DNA of 64,000 nt, taken from Methylobacterium pseudosasicola (GTDB lineage Bacteria; Pseudomonadota; Alphaproteobacteria; Rhizobiales; Beijerinckiaceae). This document shows positions 8,857 to 18,046 of the stretch, one piece after another (position 1 is the stretch's first letter; every line of letters begins with the position of its first letter). Where the stretch lies: contig NZ_FOTK01000026.1 in assembly GCF_900114535.1 (NCBI RefSeq), positions 1 to 64,000 on the forward strand, written 5' to 3'. Below the pieces are notes generated by a model. It worked only from the letters and a program-made list of their open reading frames with translations. It had not been told where the DNA came from and made no database searches. The translations under genes and the position numbers were made by a program.

Positions 8857-9597
8857 ATGGCTGAGGGACAGGACCGCGCATACGACGCGCTACGTCTTAG
8901 GGTTGTCAGCGGTCACTACGCGCCGGGCTTCCATCTCCGCGAAGAGCCTCTCGCGAAGGAATTCATGCTCAGTCGGACGCCGATCCGGGCGGCCCTGCGC
9001 AGGCTCGTCGAGGATGGCCTGGCGACGACGGATGCCGGGCAAGGCATCCGCGTGGCCGAGTGGGGCGACGCCGATGTCGAGGAGACTTTCCGACTACGGA
9101 TCCTCCTCGAAGCCCACGCGACCGAGCTGGCCGTGGCACGCGGCGGAAATCCGCTGGTGGAGCAACTGGAGGACAGCAATCGAAGGATGGCGGCTGCGAT
9201 CGCCGCCGGTGGAGATTCGGCCGTCACCACGATCCAGGCCATCAACCGTGACTTCCATCGCACGCTCTTGGCTTTCGCCGGTTCTCCTCGGCTCCGCCTG
9301 ATCCTGGAGCCGATGATCGACATGCCCGTAGTGATCCGGTCCTTCTACCTCTACACGCCGGCAGAACTCCTTCAGAGCCTTCATCACCATGAGGACATCG
9401 TCATTGCGGCACGCCTGCAGGATGCGGATTTGGGGCGACGGGCGATGCAGCTTCACCTCACCATGTCGCAGGTCCGCGTCCAGATGCATCGCGCGGCGTG
9501 GCGACAGCGTGCGAGGGAGGAAGGGGTGCTCGGACACACCGAAGTGCGTTCCGGACCGATGGGCCGGCGAACGGTGACGGCGATCGACGCGACATGA
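8857..9597 (+). CDS. GntR-family regulator (FCD domain)
   Basis: About 246 residues. The N-terminal winged helix covers about residues 1-70, with LAKEFMLSRTPIRAALRRL as the recognition helix. The C-terminal FCD domain (about 80-220) carries the metal and ligand residues R-x-x-L-E-x-x-A and the D-x-x-F-H motif (NRDFHRTLL). ATG 8857 gives a normal-length N-terminus. It diverges from the RraA-like aldolase gene and the gap has two matching palindromes. It probably represses that catabolic unit until an organic-acid effector binds. Confidence 0.85.
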   Translation: MAEGQDRAYDALRLRVVSGHYAPGFHLREEPLAKEFMLSRTPIRAALRRLVEDGLATTDAGQGIRVAEWGDADVEETFRLRILLEAHATELAVARGGNPLVEQLEDSNRRMAAAIAAGGDSAVTTIQAINRDFHRTLLAFAGSPRLRLILEPMIDMPVVIRSFYLYTPAELLQSLHHHEDIVIAARLQDADLGRRAMQLHLTMSQVRVQMHRAAWRQRAREEGVLGHTEVRSGPMGRRTVTAIDAT

Positions 9598-9642
9598 CCG
9601 TCGTCGCGTCGATGCCGATGCGTTAGCGTCGGCTTGCCCCCC

Positions 9643-10548
9643 TCATTTGACGTAGGAGGCTGGGTCCGGGTTGTCGGTCGGGTGAGCGTAGGCGTGCTTC
9701 AGTTCCGGCGACATCGGAACGTTGTAGTTGATTCCGCGCGGCGGTGTCGGCGACAGGAACCACTTGTCGTAGAGGGCGGTGATCTCGGGGCTTCGGTAGA
9801 GGTCGGCGGTAGCCCGGTCGACCAGCGCCTTGAAGGCTGGGTCGCCCTTGCGCAGCATGATCCCGTAGGGCTCCGGCTCGGAGAACGCCTCCTGGCTGAT
9901 CCGATACGCCCCAGGCTCCTTCGCCTGGGCGATGGCGATGCTCAATTGCACATCGTCCAGCACGAAAGCCGCTGCGCGGCCGTTTTCCAGAAGTAGAAAC
10001 CCCTCGGCCACGTCCTTGGCCGACAAGATGTTGAGGCCGAGCTTGCGCTCGGTGTTGGCCTTGTTGAGCATGAGGAGGTTGGTCGAACCCGCGACCGCCG
10101 AGACCGTCCTGCCCTTCAGATCGTCGATGTTGACGAGGCCCTGCGCGGTCTTGGAGGCGAAACGGGCAGCGGACAGGAAATGTGTGTTGGTGAACGCCAC
10201 CTGCCTCTGGCGATCCACGTTGTTGGTAGTCGCGCTGCATTCCAGGTCGATCGTCCCGTTGGTCATCAGCGGGATCCGGGTCGCCGAGATCACTGGGGCC
10301 ATCTCGACCTTGAGGTCCGGCAGCGTCAACTCGCGTTTCACCGCGTCCGCGATCTTTAGGCAGATGTCGACCGCGAAGCCCACATAGTTCTGCTTGTCGT
10401 CGATGTAGCTGAACGGCGTCGCCGCATCTCGAACGCCGAGGACGATCCGATTGCTGTCCTTGATCTTCTTCAGGGTGCCGTCGATTGGGTCTGCCGTCGC
10501 TGGCGCGATCAGTATGGCGAGTACGAGCGTGGTCGTGAGCAGGCGCAA
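9643..10548 (-). CDS. periplasmic amino-acid-type ABC transporter substrate-binding protein (orphan)
   Basis: About 301 residues. TTG at 10548 is chosen as start because GGGAGG lies five bases upstream and translation then begins with a clean signal peptide (MRLLTTTLVLAILIAPATA). The mature part is an SBP_bac_3 domain with TPFSY, GFAVDIC and IDLECSATTNN, resembling glutamate/aspartate binding proteins. No permease or ATPase gene lies nearby, so it must work with a transporter encoded elsewhere or act as a sensor. The aminotransferase gene lies 47 bases upstream on the same strand, which suggests a shared amino-acid function. Confidence 0.82.
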   Translation of the reverse strand: MRLLTTTLVLAILIAPATADPIDGTLKKIKDSNRIVLGVRDAATPFSYIDDKQNYVGFAVDICLKIADAVKRELTLPDLKVEMAPVISATRIPLMTNGTIDLECSATTNNVDRQRQVAFTNTHFLSAARFASKTAQGLVNIDDLKGRTVSAVAGSTNLLMLNKANTERKLGLNILSAKDVAEGFLLLENGRAAAFVLDDVQLSIAIAQAKEPGAYRISQEAFSEPEPYGIMLRKGDPAFKALVDRATADLYRSPEITALYDKWFLSPTPPRGINYNVPMSPELKHAYAHPTDNPDPASYVK

Positions 10549-10595
10549 GGTAACCTCCCTCTCATGAAGCGTAACGGTGGGCGGGCTCGGATCCG

Positions 10596-11804
10596 TCAAT
10601 CGAGCGTAGCGACGACACGAGCGATCGCCGCGCAGCCGGTCTCGATGGTTTCCAGCGAGGTGGCGAAGGACACGCGAAGATAGGGACTGAGGCCGTAGGA
10701 TGTGCCGTCCATGACCGAGACGCCGCCCTCGCGCAGCAGAAGCTGCGACAGGTCGAGATCGCTTTCGATCCAAGTTCCATCCGGGGTACGGCGACCGATT
10801 AGGCCGGCGACGTTCGGATAAGCGTAGAAGGCCCCCTCTGGGCGCCGGCAGGCGATGCCCGGAATGGCGTCGAGCAGCGAGACGGCGCGGTCACGACGGG
10901 TCTGGTAGGCCCTCCGCGCCTCGACCACGAAAGTCTGATCCCCTGAAAGGGCAGACAGCGCCGCCGCCTGGCTGATCGAGGACGGACAGGTCGTGCTCTG
11001 CGAGAGGAGGCTGGTCATCGCCTGGGCGAGCACGCGCGGGCCGGCGGCGTAGCCGATCCGCCAGCCGGTCATCGCATAGGCTTTGGACACCCCGTTGATT
11101 GTCAGCGTCCGCTCAAGCAGCGCCGGAACGGCTCGCCCAAACGAGATCGCGCGCTCGCCGTCGTAGATGAAATGCTCGTAGATCTCATCGGTCATCACCA
11201 GCACTTGCGGGTGGCGCGCAAGGACCTCGCCCAGGGCCGTCAGCTCCGCGATGCTGTAGACTGCACCTGACGGGTTGTTGGGCGAGTTGAGGACGAGCCA
11301 TTTGGTCCGGGACGTAATCGCGGCCTCAATCTGTGAGGGCAGCAGCTTGAACCCGGCCTCTTCGGTGCAAGCTACCACTACCGGTACGCCATCACTAAGA
11401 GTCGCAAGATCTGGATAGGAGACCCAGTACGGCGCCGGGACGATCACTTCATCGCCGGGGTTTAGCGTCGCCGCGAGGGCGGTCTGAATCAGCTGCTTGG
11501 CACCGCTGCCGATCACTATGTCATCCGGAGTATAACTCAAGCCGTTCTCGCGCATGAGTTTGTTCGCCGCCGCCTGCCGTAGGGATTTGGTCCCATTCGA
11601 AGCTGTGTAATGCGTATCACCGGCGCGCATGGCCGCCTGTGCCGCGTCCATAATTGATCGCGGGGTGACGAAGTCCGGCTCTCCGACCGTCAAGTCGATG
11701 ATCCTGCGTCCCTCGGCACGCAGCTTCGTGACGAGGGCCTTGGCCGCGATGCTGGGCGAGGGTCGAACGCTCGCGGGTCGATGCGCGATGGAGATGGAAG
11801 TCAT
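10596..11804 (-). CDS. PLP-dependent aspartate-type aminotransferase (class I)
   Basis: About 402 residues. The PLP lysine lies in NGVSKAYAMTGWR, the substrate-binding region in NSPNNPSGA, and the PLP-ring aspartate in VMTDEIYE. The C-terminal arginine region is LRVSFATS. The sequence is closest to the AspB-type aspartate/aromatic aminotransferases of class Ib. The start at 11804 fits family N-termini; the upstream extension to 11870 is arginine-rich and unlikely. It probably converts an amino acid and an oxo acid for the catabolic genes around it, and its divergent partner is a LysR regulator. Confidence 0.85.
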   Translation of the reverse strand: MTSISIAHRPASVRPSPSIAAKALVTKLRAEGRRIIDLTVGEPDFVTPRSIMDAAQAAMRAGDTHYTASNGTKSLRQAAANKLMRENGLSYTPDDIVIGSGAKQLIQTALAATLNPGDEVIVPAPYWVSYPDLATLSDGVPVVVACTEEAGFKLLPSQIEAAITSRTKWLVLNSPNNPSGAVYSIAELTALGEVLARHPQVLVMTDEIYEHFIYDGERAISFGRAVPALLERTLTINGVSKAYAMTGWRIGYAAGPRVLAQAMTSLLSQSTTCPSSISQAAALSALSGDQTFVVEARRAYQTRRDRAVSLLDAIPGIACRRPEGAFYAYPNVAGLIGRRTPDGTWIESDLDLSQLLLREGGVSVMDGTSYGLSPYLRVSFATSLETIETGCAAIARVVATLD

Positions 11805-12037
11805 GAGCGATCTTCTGTTTGCGTCCGATGGTGACCGACGCGTCCCGGATCGACTCCGGCGTAAGTTCATCCCATCCCGGAGTCTTGGAGCAAAGCGACT
11901 TAATCTACGTGATCAGCATCGCTAAAAGGACTGAGTGTGCCGCTTCCCGCCGTTGTGTCGCGACGTGCGAATGACGTCGTCGTGTCCCGAAGCTCTCCCG
12001 ACGCCGTGGTGGCGAAAAACGTTTGGTTTGGAACGCG

Positions 12038-12940
12038 ATGACGACCCTCAAGCAGCTCGAAGCCTTCCGTTGGATTGCCATCCTCGGCAGCTTCGAGAAG
12101 GCGGCGGAACGATTGAACGCGACACAATCGGCTATCTCGAAGCGGATCCAGGAGCTTGAAGCGTCGCTCGGGACGCAGGTTTTCGACCGAAGCCGTCGTG
12201 GCACTCAGTTGACGGTGAAGGGAGAAGCGATCCTTGCACTCGCCGACGAAATGTTGGCGCTGCGGGATCGAGTCGTCGCTATCGGCGCGAGCCAAGCCGC
12301 CGCCATCCGGCAACTCCGCTTCGGTGTGACGGAATTGACGGCGCTGACATGGTTACCGGCTTTCGTGGCTGAAGTCCGCGCGACCTACCCGAGCATCGTC
12401 CTAGAACCCGTTGTGGAGCAGAGCGTGGACCTCCTCGTTCGCCTTCAGAACGGGTCGCTCGATTTCATTGTGGTGCCCAACAGCGTGTGGCAGCCAGGCT
12501 TTCAGAGCACTCCGCTGGCGACCGTTCAGAACGCCTGGATGTGCAGTCCCAGCCTTATCCACGACCGCGGGGTGGTGCCGCTCGCAAACCTAGCCGAGTT
12601 CAACATCCTGACGCAGGGCAAGCGGTCCGGATCGGGTCTAGTGATGACCAAGTGGCTCGAAGAGCGGGGCGTCCGGCTGCCTCCCTTCGTGATGAGCGAC
12701 AGCCTCATCGCCCAGGTCGGCCTGACGATCTCCGAACTCGGCATCAGCTACCTGCCGATCCACTGCTTCGACGGTCTGATCGAGAGGGGGACTCTCCGGA
12801 TCGTCGAGACCGATCCGCCGCTGCCCCCCGTCACTTACGTGGCGCTGTTCCGTGCCAACGAGACAGCCAATGTCGTCAGTGCCATATCGAGCATTGCGCG
12901 CTCGACCTGCGATTTCACCCGCCCTATCCGATGGGCGTGA
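12038..12940 (+). CDS. LysR-family transcriptional regulator
   Basis: About 300 residues. The N-terminal winged helix (residues 1-60) contains FEKAAERLNATQSAISKRI, the LysR helix-turn-helix, followed by a linker helix and a periplasmic-binding-like effector domain. The start at 12038 fits the family. It diverges from the aminotransferase gene across 233 bases, the usual arrangement for a LysR activator and its target. The effector cannot be read from sequence. Its 3' end lies 68 bases from the convergent end of the kinase remnant. Confidence 0.87.
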   Translation: MTTLKQLEAFRWIAILGSFEKAAERLNATQSAISKRIQELEASLGTQVFDRSRRGTQLTVKGEAILALADEMLALRDRVVAIGASQAAAIRQLRFGVTELTALTWLPAFVAEVRATYPSIVLEPVVEQSVDLLVRLQNGSLDFIVVPNSVWQPGFQSTPLATVQNAWMCSPSLIHDRGVVPLANLAEFNILTQGKRSGSGLVMTKWLEERGVRLPPFVMSDSLIAQVGLTISELGISYLPIHCFDGLIERGTLRIVETDPPLPPVTYVALFRANETANVVSAISSIARSTCDFTRPIRWA

Positions 12941-13008
12941 TCAGCGGCGTGACCGCTCTGGATGGCCAGCAAAAAGGCGGCATGGGTGAGTGTCCCGGCG
13001 TCGGTCGG

Positions 13009-13616
13009 TCACCGTTTGTCCGGTTTGCCGAAGCCCTCGCGGCGCAATCGATCGAAGCTCTCGCGGATCGCCGGGGCCCCTCTCCCCACGATCGAACGGT
13101 CTGTCAGACCGACCTTTCGCCGCGTCTGCGAGGCCATGACGCGGACGAGGTTGGAGTCCGTCATGGGGGTGAGAGGATGGTGATGCATCCCGGACTCCGC
13201 GAGCGGCACGTCACCCACGAAGAGGTTGCCCTTGTAGATGGTCCTGCCATTGGTCGGGAAAGCGGGGCATACGATGCTGAAGTCGCTCCCGACCGCATCG
13301 AGGAGAGCGTCGGCGACGGGACCGATGTTCCCGGCTGGCGTGGAATCGAACGTCGAGCAGTATTTGAAGTAGACTTGGCGGACGCCCTGGGACCGCAGCC
13401 ATTCGAGCGCACCGAGCGACATCGAGACCGCCTCTTCGGCTGGGTTCGTCCTCGACTTCAGGGCAATCACGACGGCATCGACGTCCGGGGCGATGGGCCT
13501 CTGCGGGACTCCGATCGTCTGGATCGTCCGCATGCCGGCCTTCACCAGCATGCTCGCGACGTCGGTCCCCCGGTGAAATCGTCCGCGATGACGCCAAGAA
13601 GTATGGCCACGGTCAT
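13009..13616 (-). pseudogene. DUF1537 four-carbon acid sugar kinase (OtnK-type) remnant
   Basis: Translation from ATG 13616 gives MTVAILLGVIADDFTGG, the classic N-terminus of the OtnK family. One base is missing in or near the C-run 13567-13571, and homology then continues in another frame (DVASMLVKAGM, FKYCSTFDSTPAGNIGP, HHPLTPMTDSNL). That frame ends at 13009 after about 200 codons, where the family has about 390-430 residues. The C-terminal nucleotide-binding half is absent. The gene thus has both a frameshift and a 3' deletion and cannot encode a working 3-oxo-tetronate kinase. It lies next to a dehydrogenase and carrier typical of acid-sugar pathways. Confidence 0.85.
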
Positions 13617-13658
13617 CTCCAGATATGGGCCCCCCGGCGGAATGGCCCTCTCGCTGCG

Positions 13659-13964
13659 TCAGGCGCCCTCGGACAGCCGGCCGTAGGTGACCACGCTCTT
13701 GCTTGCGATCCACGGACCGACGGTCTCGTCGAAGGTCCGAAAGTGGTCGGAGGCTAGGTGGTCCTGAAAATCCGACGCACTGCAGTAGACCTCGTACAGG
13801 AAGATCTCGTGGTCGCTGGACGCACACACGTCGAAGACCTTGCAGCCCGGCTCTCGCGCACGGGATAGGCGCGCGTTCTCAATGACGGCATCCCGAAAGG
13901 AGGTTTGATGCCCGTCCTTGATGACGAACGTCACCACGACGACGTGGTCTGCCGGCCGGGTCAT
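13659..13964 (-). CDS. antibiotic-biosynthesis-monooxygenase (ABM) domain protein
   Basis: A 101-residue single-domain protein of the ABM fold, a dimeric alpha/beta barrel found in quinol monooxygenases and signal-sensing proteins. Visible hallmarks are the first strand VVVVTFVIKDGH, the helix with RDAVIENARLSRAREPGC and the EVYCSASDFQDHLASDHF segment. The start overlaps the stop of the upstream dehydrogenase gene as ATGA, so the two are translationally coupled. Such small proteins often accompany dehydrogenases in catabolic operons; its reaction is unknown. Confidence 0.8.
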   Translation of the reverse strand: MTRPADHVVVVTFVIKDGHQTSFRDAVIENARLSRAREPGCKVFDVCASSDHEIFLYEVYCSASDFQDHLASDHFRTFDETVGPWIASKSVVTYGRLSEGA

Positions 13965-15079
13965 CGGCCGACCTTCCGCATCGCCGACGGTAGGGCGGCG
14001 ATGGTCGCCCGGGTCATCTCGGCGCAGTTTGCCCCGCCGCCGAACTCCATCGGCGTCGCCACCCCCGACGACAGCGTTTCCTCGATGGCGCCTTCGATCA
14101 GGCGAGCCCGGGTCTCCAGCTCGGGTGCCCCGTGCTTCTCGGCCAGCCAATCCAGCATCATGGCGGCCGACAGGAACATCGCGCAGGGATTGGCCTTGCC
14201 CTGGCCGGCGATGTCCGGTGCGGTCCCGTGCGCCGGCTGGAACAGCGCGTGCGTGTCGCCCACATCGGCCGAGGGGGCCATGCCCATGCCGCCGACAAGT
14301 CCGGCCGCTAGGTCGGACAGGATGTCCCCGAACATGTTCTCGGTGACCATCACGTCCAGCGTCCAGGGCTTCTTGACCATGTTGAGCGCCATGGCGTCGA
14401 CATAGGCGTGATCGGCCTCGACGTCCTTGTGCTTCGCCGCGACGTCGTCGAAGACCTTCCGGAAGAAGGCCATGGACGTGAAGACGTTCGCTTTGTCGAC
14501 GCAAGTGACTCGCCCGGTCCCCCGACGCGCGCGGCGCCGCTCCGCCAGTCCGAAGGCGTACTCGCTGGCTCGCGCGGTCCCCTTTCGGGTGATTTGCATC
14601 GTGTCGTAGGCCTCGCTGTCGTCGACGATCTTGCCCCGACCGCGCGCGTAGAAAAGACCCTCCGTCTGCTCACGCACCAGCACGAAATCGATGCCTTGGG
14701 CGCGCTCGTCGGCGAGAATCCTGGGCAGGCCGGGGAACCAGCGGATCGGCCTGACGCCCGCATAGAGGTCGAACTCCATGCGCAGGTCGAGCTGGGGAAT
14801 GATCTCCGTCCCGTCCGGGAAGCGCACGTCAGGCCAGCCCATGGATCCGAAAAGGATCGCGTCCGCGCTCCGACATGCCTCGACCGTGGTCGCCGGCAGC
14901 GCGTCGCCGCTTTCGAGGTAGTACTGCGCACCGGCGTTGTGCGTCGCCGTGCGAAGGGGCGGACCGCCCGATACGGATTCGGTGGCCGTCATAAGTTCGA
15001 GGCAGGCCGCCATGACTTCGCGGCCGATGCCGTCCCCGGGCAGCACGGCGATCGTCAGGTCGTTCGTATTGCGGGTCAT
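13961..15079 (-). CDS. isocitrate/isopropylmalate dehydrogenase family enzyme (tartrate/isopropylmalate-dehydrogenase-like)
   Basis: 372 residues. The family signature is visible as LPGDGIGREV at the N-terminus, the substrate arginines in LDLRMEFDLYAGVRP and LVREQTEGLFY, the lysine in CVDKANV, the metal aspartates in VTENMFGDILSDLAAGL and the NAD region HGTAPDIAGQ. The length suits LeuB or tartrate dehydrogenase. It oxidatively decarboxylates a 2-hydroxy-3-carboxylate. Being coupled to an ABM gene and next to an acid-sugar kinase remnant, it is more likely a tartrate or alkylmalate dehydrogenase than LeuB. Confidence 0.83.
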   Translation of the reverse strand: MTRNTNDLTIAVLPGDGIGREVMAACLELMTATESVSGGPPLRTATHNAGAQYYLESGDALPATTVEACRSADAILFGSMGWPDVRFPDGTEIIPQLDLRMEFDLYAGVRPIRWFPGLPRILADERAQGIDFVLVREQTEGLFYARGRGKIVDDSEAYDTMQITRKGTARASEYAFGLAERRRARRGTGRVTCVDKANVFTSMAFFRKVFDDVAAKHKDVEADHAYVDAMALNMVKKPWTLDVMVTENMFGDILSDLAAGLVGGMGMAPSADVGDTHALFQPAHGTAPDIAGQGKANPCAMFLSAAMMLDWLAEKHGAPELETRARLIEGAIEETLSSGVATPMEFGGGANCAEMTRATIAALPSAMRKVGR

Positions 15080-15185
15080 GTCAGCCTCTTCGGTTCGGTC
15101 TAGATGCTGGATAGGGGATGGAGCCTGTCAGGGGACCGCGGTCGCTGACCGACCCCGCGCGGGTCCGAGTTCAGGGTCATTGCCG

Positions 15186-16487
15186 TCAGCCTACGGCCAC
15201 GGCCGCTCGCGTGGACCTGGCCCTCAGAATGGAGACGAGGACGATGCAGCCGATTGCTTCGAGGACGATTAGGGGGAGTAGGGCCAGTGTGTAGCTGCCG
15301 CTGGCCTGAAGGATGAGGCCGATCAACGAGGAGCCAAGGAAGCCGGCTAGGTTGCCGATGGCGTTGATCTGCGCGAGGCCGGCCGGCGCCGCAGCTGGCC
15401 CCATCATCTCGGTCGATAGCGCCCAGAAAGGCGCCTTGAAGGCGTAGGTGCCGATTAGGGTGAAGCTAAGGAGGACGACGGTCGGCGCCAGCGTCGTGAC
15501 GAACAGGCAGGAACCGAGCGCCACCGCCGACAGACCGAGGGGGAGGGCGGTGGACCAGACCCGTTCCTTGACCTGATCGGAGCGGCGGCCCCAGTACAAC
15601 ATGGCGATCGAGGCGAAGAAGAAGGGCACGGAATTGATGAGCCCCGTCTGCATCGTCGTCAGCCCGAACGATTTCAGTATCTGCGGCTGCCAAAGCGACA
15701 GGCCGTTGCTGGCCGCCGAACTCCCGGCGTAGATCAAGGCGAGCAAAAGGACCTGCGGGTGGAGCATGATGCGCCACGTCCGTTGCGAAGCGACCGGCTT
15801 GGCCTGCCGTTGCTCAGAGGCGATGGTCGACTCAAGCCATTCCCGCTCGTTCTGGCTCAGCCACCGGGCATCCTTGGGACGGTCGGGCAGCAGGAAATAT
15901 GTAGCCAGGCCCAAAAGGATGGAGGGGGTCCCCTCAATCAGGAAAAGCCACTGCCATCCATGCAGGCCCAGCCAGCCATCGATTTGCAGAATCGCCGCCG
16001 AGACTGGCGATCCAACGAAACTTGAGAGCGGGACCGCGACATAGAACATGCTGACCACGCGGCCCCTCCAAGCGGCCGGGAACCACCACGTGAGATAAAG
16101 CAGTACGCCAGGAAAGAATCCTGCTTCGGCCGCGCCCAGCAGGAGGCGGTTGGCGTAGAACGACCAGGGCCCAACTATGAACGCCGTGGCGGCCGATACG
16201 AGACCCCATGAGATCATGATCCGCGCGAGCCAGCGCCGAGCGCCGAAACGGTTCATGGCGAGGTTACTAGGAACCTCGAAAAGGAAGTAACCGAGAAAGA
16301 ACAACCCTCCGCCAAAGCCTATGATGGCGGGCCCTAGATGTATGTCTCTATCGATCTGGAGGGCCGCAAATCCAAGGTTCACACGATCGATAAAAGAAAA
16401 AAGATAGCAAATCATGAGGAAAGGTATTAGGCGATAGCCAACCTTCCTCAACGTCGAGGCGCCATCATCTTTCTCAGCCACGGCCAT
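15186..16487 (-). CDS. MFS transporter, ACS (phthalate/tartrate permease) type
   Basis: 433 residues with twelve hydrophobic helices. FIDRVNLGFAALQ in helix 1 and the NRFGARRW loop after helix 2 are typical of the anion:cation symporter family, which carries tartrate, phthalate and related acids. A polar loop at about residues 205-235 separates the halves. It lies 106 bases upstream of the isopropylmalate-dehydrogenase-like gene on the same strand and is probably its uptake partner. The divergent neighbour is a FadR-type regulator. Confidence 0.85.
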   Translation of the reverse strand: MAVAEKDDGASTLRKVGYRLIPFLMICYLFSFIDRVNLGFAALQIDRDIHLGPAIIGFGGGLFFLGYFLFEVPSNLAMNRFGARRWLARIMISWGLVSAATAFIVGPWSFYANRLLLGAAEAGFFPGVLLYLTWWFPAAWRGRVVSMFYVAVPLSSFVGSPVSAAILQIDGWLGLHGWQWLFLIEGTPSILLGLATYFLLPDRPKDARWLSQNEREWLESTIASEQRQAKPVASQRTWRIMLHPQVLLLALIYAGSSAASNGLSLWQPQILKSFGLTTMQTGLINSVPFFFASIAMLYWGRRSDQVKERVWSTALPLGLSAVALGSCLFVTTLAPTVVLLSFTLIGTYAFKAPFWALSTEMMGPAAAPAGLAQINAIGNLAGFLGSSLIGLILQASGSYTLALLPLIVLEAIGCIVLVSILRARSTRAAVAVG

Positions 16488-16929
16488 CTCCCAGATATTC
16501 TAGATCATTTTGAGGCCGCGCTTTCCGCAGTTCTTCTTAGATTGTTCTAAATGCTAAGTTATGTGCAGATTTACTATCAAAATCCACAAGTATTATGCAG
16601 ATTAATAATACTAATATTGTTGCCAATGAGACTTAGAGAGGCATTTTTACATTTAAAATTGGCTTTCTCGGCCTACTGCAGCCTCGGTCGCCGATCGCGT
16701 CGGTAAGCCATTTGCACCAGGTATCATGTCACTATAATGCTGTCTACCTATCATACCAAAGTGTGGGTGACGGTGGTTGGGCTGGCTGGTGGGATGCGGT
16801 CGCGGCGGCCGTGATGTGGAGGTAAGTGGAGAGCTCGACTGGGCGCTGATGCGTGGGCACTCGCCTCGCGTGACGCACTCGTCGGGCACGACGTGGTATG
16901 ACGGCTCAATAGGTGTCATCGAGCAGGTC
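16488..16929. other. 442-base divergent intergenic region, AT-rich
   Basis: The stretch is clearly AT-richer than the surrounding genes between about 16500 and 16660 and should hold promoters for both the MFS and gntR genes. TGGTATGA occurs at about 16891-16898 and its complement TCATACCA at about 16751-16758; these could be operator half-sites for the adjacent GntR regulator. No convincing gene is seen. Confidence 0.4.
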
Positions 16930-17739
16930 ATGAGCATCCAGGCGTCCGTTAAGCCCGTGAAGCGGAAAAAGCTTTACGAGGATGTGGTCGACCAGCTTGA
17001 GGGGATGATGAAGTCCGGCGCGCTGGCGCCGGGCGACCAGCTTCCGCCAGAGCGGGAGCTGATGGAGGCGTTCGGGGTCGGGCGCACCTCGATCCGCGAG
17101 GCGCTCTTCGCGCTGGAGAGGAACGGCCTCGTCAGTATCCGCAACGGCGAGCGGGCCTACGTGACAGTCCCGTCGGCAAGCGCCTTGATCGACGAGATCT
17201 CGGTGGGGGCCCGGTACTTGTTGTCTCGCGAAGAGGGGATGAGGGAGTTCCAGAGGGCCCGCATCATTCTGGAGTGTAGCTTGGTCCGCTACGCGGCGAG
17301 CCATTCCACGCCGGTCGACATCAAGCGGATGGAAGCTGCGCTAGCCCGGAATGAGGCGGCCACCGATGCCCAGACGTTTTCCGAGACTGACCTCGCGTTC
17401 CATCTGGAGATCACGAGGGTCGCACGCAACGAGATCTTCAATGCACTCCACCAGGCATCTGCGCTTTGGCTCGAAGAGCAGCGATCTGTTTCATTGAAGA
17501 CTTCAGGCGCGTCCGCGTCCGCGTTGGCCTTTCACAGGCGGATATTGGATGCGATCAAGCAGAGGGATCCTGACACGGCGGAGGCCGCCATGCTGGAGCA
17601 TCTGACCGCCGTGGCAGGATTCTACTGGACCGAAGTCGGCGCCGAGGGAGATAGCGTCAGGAACGAAACTCCCGACCCCGGCCGAACGGCAAGAGCTCAG
17701 AGCAAGGTTCGTCGACCCGGACGACTCTCTCCTGCCTAA
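16930..17739 (+). CDS. GntR-family regulator, FadR subfamily
   Basis: About 269 residues. The winged helix covers about residues 12-80, with LPPERELMEAFGVGRTSIREAL as the FadR-type recognition region. The FCD domain follows, with R-x-x-L-E-x-x-L-V-R and the DLAFHLEI metal motif. The tail (from about residue 240) is low complexity and basic. ATG 16930 places a normal N-terminus. It diverges from an ACS-type carrier gene that it probably controls together with the downstream dehydrogenase genes. Confidence 0.85.
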   Translation: MSIQASVKPVKRKKLYEDVVDQLEGMMKSGALAPGDQLPPERELMEAFGVGRTSIREALFALERNGLVSIRNGERAYVTVPSASALIDEISVGARYLLSREEGMREFQRARIILECSLVRYAASHSTPVDIKRMEAALARNEAATDAQTFSETDLAFHLEITRVARNEIFNALHQASALWLEEQRSVSLKTSGASASALAFHRRILDAIKQRDPDTAEAAMLEHLTAVAGFYWTEVGAEGDSVRNETPDPGRTARAQSKVRRPGRLSPA

Positions 17740-18046
17740 TCGGGGCCGTCGCCGCGCGACGGGGCGCCAGAACGGATGATCGGCGCGCCGCGAGCTGTTT
17801 GAGGCGAGGTGCCTAGGATCGCGCTCGACGTCCGTTAAATGGCCATCGAGGGATCTGCTGAACCGCCACGGGTCCTTCCTCTGCAGCGTCCGGACCCTGG
17901 TCCCCGGGGCGGGCCCTGGCCCTCGCCGTGTCCCGTCTCAAAGTCGCAGCGGTGCGTCCCCTCGCTTCCCCTGCGCTACCGTGCGAGCATGACACACAGG
18001 AACTTAGCGGTGGGCTGGCACGGTTCGGCCACCGATCGGGCGCGAC
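17740..18046. other. 307-base gap without a recognised feature
   Basis: Between the gntR and lysR genes on the same strand. It is GC-rich. No open frame here has recognisable protein character and I see no strong hairpin. Confidence 0.3.

Noticed and set aside
12487..13686. 399-residue plus-strand frame
   Set aside because: It covers the lysR gene in another frame and the antisense of the DUF1537 remnant; composition is that of a GC-rich shadow.
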